Shown piece after piece: positions 42,817-50,394 of a DNA stretch of 64,000 nt. The stretch spans positions 1-64,000 of the forward strand of contig PAQY01000012.1 in NCBI GenBank assembly GCA_002709955.1. The letters are read 5' to 3'. The notes under the pieces are model-generated. The model did no database searches. It had not been told where the DNA came from and saw only the letters and a list, made by a program, of their open reading frames with translations. The DNA is from Rhodospirillaceae bacterium (GTDB lineage: Bacteria > Pseudomonadota > Alphaproteobacteria > UBA8366 > Aestuariispiraceae). The translations under genes and the position numbers were made by a program. Each line of letters begins with the position of its first letter. The first letter of the stretch is position 1.

Positions 42817-43449
42817 ATGAGTGGGTGTTGTGGAACAGAGGCGAAGTTCGATGGGGCGTCTAAGGATTTCCGACAGGCTTTGTGGTGGGTGATTGCCATC
42901 AACGCCACGATGTTCTTCATCGAGATGGCAGCCGGAGCCTTTGCCGGGTCACAAGCGTTACAAGCCGATGCGTTAGATTTTCTGGGAGATACTCTGACCT
43001 ACGGGATGTCTCTCTTTGTGATCGGCATGTCACTCCGGGTACGCGCTACCGCTGCTCTTATCAAAGGGATCAGCCTTGCTGCTATGGGCGTATGGGTATT
43101 TGGATCGACCGCGTATCAAGTTTTGATCCTTGGGGTGCCAAGTGCCCCGATTATGGGAACGATTGGATTTCTGGCGCTCACTGCAAATGTGGTCAGTGTT
43201 CTTATCTTGCTTCGGTTCAAGGACGGGGATGCGAATGTTCGCTCGGTTTGGCTATGCAGTCGAAACGACGCAATCGGCAATGTCGCAGTTATTGGAGCGG
43301 CCGGTGCCGTATTCCTCACCCAGTCCGCGTGGCCGGATTTGATCGTGGCAGCCCTGATGGCGGGGCTATTCCTATGGTCTGCATTTCAAATCGTCTTACA
43401 GGCACTGAGGGAGCGGCGGCATCATGCTGCGACCGCTCCAGCAGAGTGA
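42817..43449 (+). CDS. CDF-family cation efflux transporter
   Basis: A 210-residue membrane protein with six hydrophobic helices and two CDF metal-site motifs: GSQALQADALDFLGDTLTYG (first Asp pair) and CSRNDAIGNVAVIGAAGAVF (second). The N-terminus MSGCCGTEAKFD is Cys-rich and may bind metal. It exports divalent metal in exchange for protons. The ATG at 42817 with GAGGATT upstream is chosen. It lacks a long cytoplasmic C-terminal domain, as in small zinc/cadmium CDF proteins on resistance islands. Confidence 0.83.
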   Translation: MSGCCGTEAKFDGASKDFRQALWWVIAINATMFFIEMAAGAFAGSQALQADALDFLGDTLTYGMSLFVIGMSLRVRATAALIKGISLAAMGVWVFGSTAYQVLILGVPSAPIMGTIGFLALTANVVSVLILLRFKDGDANVRSVWLCSRNDAIGNVAVIGAAGAVFLTQSAWPDLIVAALMAGLFLWSAFQIVLQALRERRHHAATAPAE

Positions 43450-43891
43450 AGGGCACGAGCAGGTGACCAGCAGATCCTTACAGAACTCCGCGCTCTCGTT
43501 GGCCTGGATCATCGCTCTCGTATCGACTTTGGGGGCGCTTTTTATCGGTGAAGTTATGGGGCAGACGCCTTGTGTTCTCTGTTGGTATCAGCGTATCGCC
43601 ATGTTTCCTCTGGCCCTGATCCTGGGTATCGCCGCTTATTTGGAGGATACAACCATTTACCGTTACGTGTTGCCGATTTCAATCGTGGGTGGACTGATCG
43701 CTTTTTGGCACAGCTTGCTCTTTATCGGGATTGTCCCGGAAATAATTCAACCTTGTGAGCTAAGTGGGCCGTCATGCGCCGGTGCAAAACAGACGGTTTT
43801 CGGCATTGTGCCGTTGCCGTTTTTGTCCTTTGCGGCGTTCGTCGCTATCACTTTTCTCCTTCTGCACCCTTATCTGAAGAGGTTGTCATGA
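43424..43891 (+). CDS. dsbB: DsbB-family disulfide bond formation protein
   Basis: A 155-residue protein with four membrane helices. The quinone-linked active site is QTPCVLCWYQRIAMFPLALILG (CxxC), and the second periplasmic pair is QPCELSGPSCAGAKQTVFG. It passes electrons from DsbA to quinone. The ATG at 43424 overlaps the CDF gene; a GTG at 43463 after the CDF stop is an alternative. It is coupled to dsbA by an ATGA overlap. Confidence 0.87.
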   Translation: MLRPLQQSEGHEQVTSRSLQNSALSLAWIIALVSTLGALFIGEVMGQTPCVLCWYQRIAMFPLALILGIAAYLEDTTIYRYVLPISIVGGLIAFWHSLLFIGIVPEIIQPCELSGPSCAGAKQTVFGIVPLPFLSFAAFVAITFLLLHPYLKRLS

Positions 43892-44529
43892 ATCGTCGGA
43901 CTATTCTCGTTTCAACCGGTATCGCGACTGTCGGTATTTTTGGCCTTGGAGCGTATATGTACGTTCCAACGGTGGACAAAAACGCTGTTAGAAATGCAGC
44001 GGATGAGACTTTCCTTGTGCGTTCGCATGCACCCGTCCTTGGGCCAGTGGACGCTCCGGTAACGATTGTAGAGTTCTTCGATCCAGCATGCGAGGCGTGC
44101 CGTGCCTTTCATCCCTACGTTAAAGACATCATGTCAAATTTCGAAGGCAAGGTCCGAGTTGTCCTGCGATACGCCAATTTTCATCCGCAATCTGAAGGCG
44201 CTATTCGGATTCTGGAAGCTGCACGCATGCAAGGAAAGTTTGAAGTGGTGCTAGAACGGTTACTCGAGACTCAACCCCTTTGGGCCCCGCACGGACGCGC
44301 AGCAGATAGCGTTTGGTCCGTCATTGCCGGTACAGGGTTGGATATAACCCGCGCCAAGAAAGATGCCTTGTTACCAGAAGTTACAAGGGTGCTTGATCAA
44401 GATGCTTCGGATGTGAAAGCAGCTGGCGTAAAAGGTACGCCTACCTTCTTTGTGAACGGAAAGTCGCTGCAAGAATTTGGTCCCCAGCAACTCTATGAAC
44501 TCGTGCGGTCTGAGGTTGAAGACAATTGA
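43888..44529 (+). CDS. DsbA-family thioredoxin-fold oxidoreductase
   Basis: A 213-residue protein with an N-terminal membrane anchor or signal (RRTILVSTGIATVGIFGLGAYMYV), then APVTIVEFFDPACEACRAFHPYVKDIM (active site CEAC) and the cis-Pro loop AAGVKGTPTFFVNGKSLQEFGP. It oxidises or isomerises thiols of exported proteins, with DsbB as partner. The ATG at 43888 overlaps the dsbB stop. The next Sco gene overlaps in turn, suggesting it may serve copper-protein maturation. Confidence 0.87.
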   Translation: MNRRTILVSTGIATVGIFGLGAYMYVPTVDKNAVRNAADETFLVRSHAPVLGPVDAPVTIVEFFDPACEACRAFHPYVKDIMSNFEGKVRVVLRYANFHPQSEGAIRILEAARMQGKFEVVLERLLETQPLWAPHGRAADSVWSVIAGTGLDITRAKKDALLPEVTRVLDQDASDVKAAGVKGTPTFFVNGKSLQEFGPQQLYELVRSEVEDN

Positions 44530-45131
44530 AGAAAATCCGATACATTCTCTGGGGGACCGTTGCGATCATGTTGGCCGTGTATATCGGCCTCTTTGTTTGG
44601 CGCGGCACAGGAAACCCAGTTTTTGAGGCATCGTCACAATCCGAATCGAATGCCTTCTCGCCAAGTTTTATGCTTGTTGATCACCAAGGGAATACAGTCA
44701 CCGAGAAGACCTACAGGGGGCAGTGGCTCTTAGTCTTCTTCGGATTTACGAACTGCCCTGATATCTGCCCGACGACGCTTTCGGACCTTGCGGTGGTCAT
44801 GGATCAGATTGGAGGGAAGGCAGCTAGCGTGACACCACTTTTTATCTCAGTTGATCCTGAGCGTGACCGCGTTGAAAGTATGGCGGAGTACGTGTCGGCA
44901 TTCCATCCTACTATCGTTGGGCTGACCGGCGCCGAGAAACAGATTGCCAGCGCCGCCGAAACCTTTAAGGCCTATTATGAAAAGCAACAGCCGGATAGAG
45001 ATCAAAGCAACTATGCCGTAGCTCACACGTCTGCGGTCTATCTCATCTCACCCGACGGTACCTTCGTACGAACCTTCGGGTACGGCACCGCGACGGAGGT
45101 TTTTGTCACGGAACTAAATAAAAGATTGTAA
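44526..45131 (+). CDS. Sco1/SenC-family copper-binding protein (first copy)
   Basis: A 201-residue protein from a TTG overlapping the dsbA stop. A membrane anchor (ILWGTVAIMLAVYIGLFVW) precedes the Sco core: WLLVFFGFTNCPDICPTTLSDLAVV (CxxxC), FISVDPERDRVESMAEYVSAF and AVAHTSAVYLISPDG (copper-ligand His). Sco proteins deliver copper to cytochrome oxidase Cu-A or reduce its cysteines. A second, diverged copy follows at 46226. Confidence 0.88.
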   Translation: MKKIRYILWGTVAIMLAVYIGLFVWRGTGNPVFEASSQSESNAFSPSFMLVDHQGNTVTEKTYRGQWLLVFFGFTNCPDICPTTLSDLAVVMDQIGGKAASVTPLFISVDPERDRVESMAEYVSAFHPTIVGLTGAEKQIASAAETFKAYYEKQQPDRDQSNYAVAHTSAVYLISPDGTFVRTFGYGTATEVFVTELNKRL

Positions 45132-45143
45132 GGATTATTCCTG

Positions 45144-45617
45144 ATGTTCAGAACAAATCAGACCGCTCTTTTCGTGTTTATAGCAATTATCGCGGTTCTA
45201 TTGACGCCTGCAGCCGACGTTTATGCGTCCGATCTTGTTGTAGAGAAACCATGGGCTCGCGCGTCAATTGGCGTATCAAGACCAACTGCTGTTTATCTCA
45301 CAATTCGAAACGGTGGAGCCGTTACCGACGTTCTTACAATGGTCACTACACCTGCCGCTGGTATGGCTGAGGTCCATAAATCAGAGGTTAAAGACGGTCT
45401 TGCGAGAATGAGTCCTGCGGGTAATGTCGAAGTTTCTGCTGGAACAACGGCCATCCTGGAGCCAGGGGGATTGCACATCATGCTCATGGAATTGAAAAAT
45501 CCGTTGAAAAAGGGGGAAACCATATCAATGACCCTGCACTTTGAGAATGCAGGGCCAGTTGATGTTGCGGTTCCCGTCTATGGGATAGCCGCCTCAGGCC
45601 CAAAGTTTTCAGATTGA
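45144..45617 (+). CDS. PCuAC-family periplasmic copper chaperone
   Basis: A 157-residue protein with a signal peptide (ALFVFIAIIAVLLTPAADVYA). The copper site is H-x10-M plus H-x-M: VHKSEVKDGLARM and GGLHIMLMELKNPLKKG. PCuAC hands Cu(I) to Sco or directly to Cu-A. It starts 12 bases after the first Sco gene, consistent with one copper delivery pathway. Confidence 0.87.
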   Translation: MFRTNQTALFVFIAIIAVLLTPAADVYASDLVVEKPWARASIGVSRPTAVYLTIRNGGAVTDVLTMVTTPAAGMAEVHKSEVKDGLARMSPAGNVEVSAGTTAILEPGGLHIMLMELKNPLKKGETISMTLHFENAGPVDVAVPVYGIAASGPKFSD

Positions 45618-45680
45618 CAAAACTCAGACTTACCCAATCCGCCACCCGACGTTGGTTTTTCAAATGGATAGAGATTGATA

Positions 45681-46229
45681 ATGCGACATCATGTACGAAA
45701 CGCCATGGCGGCCTTTCTATTCGCCGTCCTTTTGACTGGCGTTGATATCGCCACGAAGTGGTACGTGCTAACAGTCATCATGGACCCTCCTAAACGTATT
45801 CCCATCCTCCCATTCTTCGACTTTGTGCTTGTCTATAATCGCGGCGTTAGTTTTGGGTTGCTTGGCGGTCTCGGGGTATGGGGGCCATTGATACTGTCAG
45901 GGCTTGCTATTGTGATCATTGGGGTTTTTGGGTTTTGGCTTTGGCGTACGCGACATCGGGGCAAGATGTACATATTCGCCGCAGTTATCGGAGGCACGCT
46001 GGGTAACGTTGTTGATCGAATGCATGACGGAGCGGTCACGGATTTTATCGCTCTATATGTTGGTTCGTATCATTGGCCGGTTTTTAACGTCGCGGATATT
46101 TTCATCACGGTAGGTGTAGTGTGCTTACTTGCGTTCACCATGAAAACGCAATCCAGTAAATCTAACCAGGAAGAAGATCAATCACCGAAATCAAAGCCGC
46201 GCGGAAGTCAGCTGGATACTGGTCAATGA
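45681..46229 (+). CDS. lspA: Signal peptidase II
   Basis: A 182-residue, four-helix membrane aspartyl protease that cleaves prolipoproteins. The catalytic motifs are GTLGNVVDRMHDGAVTDFI and FNVADIFITVGV (the two Asp). The ATG at 45681 is chosen over a TTG two codons before. The hydrophilic tail (SNQEEDQSPKSKPRGSQ) is longer than usual. It is a second, island-borne copy; lspA often travels with metal resistance genes of the CDF/CadA type. Confidence 0.88.
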   Translation: MRHHVRNAMAAFLFAVLLTGVDIATKWYVLTVIMDPPKRIPILPFFDFVLVYNRGVSFGLLGGLGVWGPLILSGLAIVIIGVFGFWLWRTRHRGKMYIFAAVIGGTLGNVVDRMHDGAVTDFIALYVGSYHWPVFNVADIFITVGVVCLLAFTMKTQSSKSNQEEDQSPKSKPRGSQLDTGQ

Positions 46230-46843
46230 ACGGCGCAGTTCGTCAATTGATTGTGTATATTGCAGGCGGCCTCGGCTTAGTCGCGATAACACTGTTCATT
46301 GGTTGGTGGCAGGTCGATGGTCCAGGGCGAGCTATCGACCCCTATTCAGTTGCATCTCAATCTCTCCCCCTTCCATTTTATGAAATGAACTTCCAACTAA
46401 CGGATCATTCAGGTCGGACACACCCGAAGGACTGGATCGGACGCCCCACTCTTGTGTTCTTTGGGTTCACATATTGTCCTGATGTCTGCCCAACAACCCT
46501 ATCCAACATATCGGGATGGCTGGAAGAACTTGGCGATAAAACGTCTCCCATCCAGGCAGTTTTCATTACGGTTGACCCTGAACGGGATACTGTTCAGGTG
46601 ATGGCGGATTATGTCAGCAATTTCCATACAGCGATCACCGGTTATTCGGGCTCGGCTGGTCAAACGCTCAAAGCCGCCGAATCATTCAGAGTCACGTATA
46701 AGCGCGTAACGGTGGATGAAAGCTACACAATGAACCATTCCGCCAGCGTGTTCGTATACAATGCTAATGGAGAGTTCGTTACCACAATCGATCAGCATGA
46801 ACCTCCAGGAGTGGCCGTCCAAAAGATACGCCGGGTGTTGTAG
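46226..46843 (+). CDS. Sco1/SenC-family protein (second copy)
   Basis: A 205-residue protein whose ATG overlaps the lspA stop (ATGA). It has an N-terminal anchor (LIVYIAGGLGLVAITLFIGWW) and the Sco motifs TLVFFGFTYCPDVCPTTLSNI, FITVDPERDTVQVMADYVSNF and TMNHSASVFVYNANG. It is diverged from the first copy, so the two may serve different targets or one may be a thiol reductase. Confidence 0.87.
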   Translation: MNGAVRQLIVYIAGGLGLVAITLFIGWWQVDGPGRAIDPYSVASQSLPLPFYEMNFQLTDHSGRTHPKDWIGRPTLVFFGFTYCPDVCPTTLSNISGWLEELGDKTSPIQAVFITVDPERDTVQVMADYVSNFHTAITGYSGSAGQTLKAAESFRVTYKRVTVDESYTMNHSASVFVYNANGEFVTTIDQHEPPGVAVQKIRRVL

Positions 46844-46885
46844 CTTCAAGCCGCCACAGCGTTACCTGTGAAGAAATAAGGTGCA

Positions 46886-47471
46886 ATGGAAACATTTCTG
46901 GCCTTGTTGGAAGAGTATGGCTTGCTGGTTTACGCCTTGCCTATCCGCTTACTGCAGTTTGAAGAGTGGAGCACTCCCCCTATTCGCGGGTTTCGCGGCC
47001 TACAAGGGCGCATTGGACCCAAGTATCGTTCTGATCTTGAGCTTTGCGGGTGGGTATCTGGGCGATGAGCTGCGGTTTGCATTGGCGCGGCGCTACGGTG
47101 AGCACATTTTCGCAAGATGGACCTGGACCCAGGAAGCCTTAAAAAGAGCGCGTATCCTTATGGCCCGATACGGCATCTTGTACTTGTTTATATATCGCTA
47201 CCCTAAGGGAATGCGCACGATAGGTGCAATACCTGTTGGTTTGGGAGAAATGCCGTGGCGAACCTTTACTATATTAAATGCAGCGTCCGCAGCTCTTTGG
47301 GCTGGCATACTGGTTGGAACTGGCTACTTCTTTGGAAACATTGTTGCTTCCGCCGCTGACAGAAATTGGGGGGTCGTTAGTGTCGCCCTTTTGTTTGTTT
47401 TTTTTGTGTTAACTTACGTGGCGTGGCGTCAGGTTTGCCGGTCGTTGGATGACGTGTCACAGTTAAGATGA
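46886..47471 (+). pseudogene. DedA-family membrane protein, frameshifted
   Basis: The ATG at 46886 opens METFLALLEEYGLLVYALP, a normal DedA start. The family text then continues in the +1 frame as SAYCSLKSGALPLFAGFAAYKGALDPSIVLILSFAGGYLGDELRFALARRYGEH, through YRYPKGMRTIGAIPVG to LDDVSQLR. One extra base in the TTGCCTATCC stretch near 46938-46945 explains the break. DedA proteins are undecaprenyl-phosphate or lipid flippases. It may be a real lesion or a sequencing error. Confidence in the family is high. Confidence 0.8.
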
Positions 47472-47494
47472 CCGCGTCAGTGCCGTTGAGACCG

Positions 47495-48031
47495 TCACGA
47501 ACTCCCCTTGGTTATGGCTGATTCCGAAGTTGTAAGTTGGAGGTTCATTATGAATTCACTGCCATTGTCCACCCGGATCGTCTTGGGATAGCCGACATCC
47601 CGAGATACGCGCTCGAGCGTCTGCACCACGAAGGCATCCGACACGAAGTCCAGCGACCATCGCTGGTTCGGCCCGTCCGGCAGCGCCATCGGCGCCCGCG
47701 TGCCCAAGGCCCGCTTCTGACCGCCGCGCCGTCGCACTTGCAGCTTCTCTTCGCGATAAAGCCGCCTCAGCTTCTTCTGGTTCATCGCGATACCCTCCCG
47801 TGCCAGTAGCAGATGCAAACGCCGATAACCGAAACGACGACGCTCCCGCGACAGGGCGCGTAGCCGCTCCCGGACATCGACATCGTCCGGTCTACGAGAC
47901 CGGTAGCGGATCGAAGTCCGGTCCGCTCCCAGCACAAGACACGCCCGCCGCTCGCTCACCCCGTGCGTGGCACGAAGATGGGCGACCGCCTCCCGCCGTG
48001 CAGCGGGCGTCACCATTTTTTGAAGCGACAT
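47495..48031 (-). pseudogene. IS3 OrfB-type transposase, internally deleted
   Basis: This frame starts like OrfB (VTPAARREAVAHLRATHGVSERRACLVLGADRTSIRYRS, FGYRRLHLLLAREG). After RWSLDFVSDAFV it jumps to VQTLERVSRDVGYPKTIRVDNGSEF, losing most of the catalytic core. The rest of the DDE region is replaced by unrelated residues (LQLTTSESAITKGSS). Only the D-x-x-x-E-F second Asp region remains. It cannot be an active transposase. Confidence 0.8.
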
Positions 48032-48275
48032 CCTTCAGCATGGCGTTGTACAGCATCGTCTCGGCCAGCAACTTCTTCAGACGCGTGTTCTCGTCCTCCA
48101 AAGCCTTCAGGCGCTTCGCCTCCGAGACCTCCAGGCCGCCATACTTGGCCTTCCACTTGTAGAACGTGCCTTCGCTGACACCATGCCGACGGCAAACATC
48201 CGCCGTCCGCTGGCCAGACTCCTGCTCCTTCAAAATCCCGATGATCTGCTCTTCGGTGAATCGACTGCGCTTCAT
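47892..48275 (-). CDS. IS3 OrfA-type transposase DNA-binding protein
   Basis: A 127-residue frame beginning MKRSRFTEEQIIGILKEQESGQRTADVCRRHGVSEGTFYKWKAKYGGLEVSEAKRLKALEDEN, the HTH and leucine-zipper region of OrfA from IS3/IS51-type elements. It reads about 40 residues past the usual end because the frame stays open. An A6 run near its normal end is the place of the usual -1 frameshift into OrfB. It is probably non-functional without an intact OrfB. Confidence 0.75.
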   Translation of the reverse strand: MKRSRFTEEQIIGILKEQESGQRTADVCRRHGVSEGTFYKWKAKYGGLEVSEAKRLKALEDENTRLKKLLAETMLYNAMLKDVASKNGDARCTAGGGRPSSCHARGERAAGVSCAGSGPDFDPLPVS

Positions 48276-48340
48276 TAATCCGTCTCCTTAACGTCGACGG
48301 ACTCTACCCAAATCTGGAGGAAATTTAAGGGCTCAGGTCA

Positions 48341-48393
48341 CAGCACATGTTTATTATGATCGCGTTGATACGACTTTTGTAACATATTATTGA
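48341..48393 (+). pseudogene. C-terminal remnant of a HigB-type toxin gene
   Basis: Directly after the IS3 end the frame reads AHVYYDRVDTTFVTYY and stops at 48391-48393. HigB mRNA interferases end in GTHxEYDRID-type text, so this matches the C-terminal catalytic-His region. Just downstream comes a HigA-type antitoxin gene, in the order expected for a HigB-HigA pair. The IS3 therefore appears to have destroyed the toxin. Confidence 0.55.
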
Positions 48394-48441
48394 GAAGTAA
48401 ATTTTAGAATATTGAGCACGAGTCACGGATTGGGATGTGCT

Positions 48442-48825
48442 ATGAAAAGGTTTGAAACAAGAACAATCAAAAACGATGAGGACCTCGCCTGGGCGGTTGG
48501 TCAGATTGATTTATTTTGGGCTTCGGAGGAAGGGACACCTGAGTTCGAATATCTCATGGTCCTATCCGACTTGGCGTCTAACTACGAAGACGCGCGTTAT
48601 CCCGTCCAAAAACCCGATCCCGTAGATAAGTTTTGCTTTCACATGGAGCAGAATGATTTGGACCAAAAGGCGCTCGCAACAGTGTTGCATAGCAAATCGC
48701 GCGCGTCAGAAATTTTAAGGCGGAAGAAGGCGCTGTCTATTGCGCAAATTAGAGCTTTGCACAATGAATGGCACCTGCCAGCTGAAATTCTGATCAGAGA
48801 AACGCGTCTTGCGGTTAAACGGTGA
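48442..48825 (+). CDS. HigA-type antitoxin (orphan, toxin lost)
   Basis: A 127-residue protein from the ATG at 48442. It begins KRFETRTIKNDEDLAWAVGQIDLFWASEEGTPEFEYLMVLSDLASNYEDARYPVQKPDPVD, the N-terminal pattern of HigA paired with HigB, followed by an XRE-like HTH (MEQNDLDQKALATVLHSKSRASEILRRKKALSIAQIRALH). The toxin upstream is reduced to a scrap. The orphan may be kept as regulator or anti-addiction factor. It shares the direction of the next HigA-like gene. Confidence 0.8.
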   Translation: MKRFETRTIKNDEDLAWAVGQIDLFWASEEGTPEFEYLMVLSDLASNYEDARYPVQKPDPVDKFCFHMEQNDLDQKALATVLHSKSRASEILRRKKALSIAQIRALHNEWHLPAEILIRETRLAVKR

Positions 48826-48855
48826 GCAGTAATGTTTACTGGAAGGATTGCGAAA

Positions 48856-49140
48856 ATGAGCATGCTAGAAAGCCCAATGCACCCTGGCGAGGTCCTGAAG
48901 GAACTGTATCTCGAGCCCATGGGCATTGGTGCAGGAGCGTTTGCCAAACACCTTAGTGTACCTCGGACCCGGATTGACCGAATTATAAAAGGGACTGCTG
49001 CGATTTCAACTGACACAGCTATGCGCTTGGCACACGCTTGCAACACGACACCGCATTATTGGCTCAACATGCAAACCAACTTTGATATGTCAAAAGCAAC
49101 CAAAGAGATCGATGTGTCCAACATCGAACCACTTCTTTAA
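48856..49140 (+). CDS. HigA/VapI-family HTH antitoxin
   Basis: A 94-residue protein starting at the ATG at 48856 (MSMLESPMHPGEVLKELYLEPMGIGAGAFAKHLSVPRTRIDRIIKGTAAISTDTAMRLAHACNTTPHYWLNMQTNFDM). This is the HigA family of the RelE/HigB-type module. Its own toxin would usually precede it, yet the preceding gene is another antitoxin. So two antitoxins lie in tandem with no toxin. The start could be the ATG at 48832. The following 198 bases hold no gene. Confidence 0.82.
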   Translation: MSMLESPMHPGEVLKELYLEPMGIGAGAFAKHLSVPRTRIDRIIKGTAAISTDTAMRLAHACNTTPHYWLNMQTNFDMSKATKEIDVSNIEPLL

Positions 49141-49338
49141 GGTTACGCGGTGGGCTTTCCCTAGATACCCGTTGCATTCAGAGCGCATCGACATTTCTGA
49201 GAAATATCCAAAATGTTTATGTCCTCGGCCTTAAGCCCGCAGTCGATGTAATGGGTGTCCAACTTCCCCTCGGGTAAATGTTGATCCCAATGGTGTATCC
49301 TATTGCCGGGGCCTATGGGGTAGCCTGAAACTCAAAAT

Positions 49339-50235
49339 ATGACTGATAATCTTGAAAATGCCGCTAAGGTTTTGGAAGCTTCGCCCAACTACCAGATACA
49401 GCAACGCCTGGTGCCGAAAGAATCCTATGGCGAGCCCGACCCAAACGAAGAAGTTTTGGTTGGTATCATTCTGGATACCGAAACAACGGGATTTGACCCT
49501 GAACATGACATCGTGATCGAGATCGCTGTTCTGCCATTCACCTTCTCCCGGGACGGCAGACTATTCTCAGTTGGCACAGCTTTTCAGGCACTGCAGGAAC
49601 CGCCTGCGCCACTTGATCCCGAAATATCAAAAGTCACGGGCCTCAAGGACGAGGATCTTGCTGGACAGACGATTGATATCGCTGCCCTAGAAGCTGCGAT
49701 TGCACCTGCCGTATTGATCATAGTTCACCACGCGGCTTTCGTTCGGTCCTTTGTCGAACGTCTCAGCACAGTGTTTCAGGAAAAGGCATGGGCCTGTTCA
49801 ATGAATGACATCGCTTGGAAAGAGGAAGGGGTTACCAGTCTGAAACTCGAATGGATCGCTCTCATTTTTGGTCTATTTTTTAAAGCTCATAGAGCGCTTC
49901 AGGACTGTCAAGCGGTCCTGGAGCTTTTATCACTCCTCTTGCCTGTTTCTGGGCGCACTGGATTTACACAGTTGCTGGAGGCCGCCAGGAGGCCCACCAG
50001 GAGGCTCTGGGCGGTTAATGCCCCCCCCTAGGAGCGGAAAGATGTCCTGAAGCGCTGTGGGTACCGCTGGGGCGGCGGAGAGGACGGGCGGCTGAAGGCT
50101 TGGTACCGAGATGTTGCGGAGGAGAAATTGGATGAAGAAGTAGAATGGCTAACATCTGAGATTTATTCTGGCCGCGGTGATTGGATTGAGATTACCAACA
50201 TTACCGCCTTTGCCCGCTATTCGGGGCGGGTCTGA
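49339..50235 (+). pseudogene. DnaQ-like 3'-5' exonuclease, interrupted by an in-frame TAG
   Basis: The frame reads IILDTETTGFDPEHDIVIEIAVLPF (ExoI, DxE), then IIVHHAAFVRSFVERLS (ExoII, where the usual Asp is Val) and FKAHRALQDCQAVLELLS (ExoIII, H..D). After RRLWAVNAPP comes TAG at 50029-50031, and the same frame continues as ERKDVLKRCGYRWGGGEDGRLKAWYRDVAEEKLDEEVEWL to TGA at 50233-50235, the family's normal C-terminal domain. A CCCCCCCC run precedes the stop. Both the amber codon and the Val substitution suggest decay; loss of ExoII Asp alone should abolish catalysis. Confidence 0.75.
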
Positions 50236-50394
50236 TTGCCGAGAAATGTTTTTGATGAACTGTCCTCAATGCACTCAGAAGTGTGCCGCTTCGAACATTG
50301 ATTAAGTTCTGGTCGCTCGCGAGGTATCTGATGTTCCCATTGTTCTTAGATCATCTCCATGAATTACAAATTGCTTTAAGAGCTCATTAGATGC

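Larger units (their letters stand above)
47495..48340 (-). mobile_element. Truncated IS3-family insertion sequence
   Basis: The element reads on the minus strand. Its right end (about 48316-48340) carries an IS3-like terminal repeat beginning TGACCTGAGCCC on the minus strand. The left end lacks a matching repeat in a sensible position, because the 3' part of orfB is deleted. orfA is intact; orfB has an internal deletion. The insertion broke into a higB gene on its right side. Confidence 0.8.

Noticed and set aside
50021-50031. C8 run as a phase-variation switch for the exonuclease
   Set aside because: The sequence after the TAG is in the same frame as before it, so a change in C count would not restore the product.
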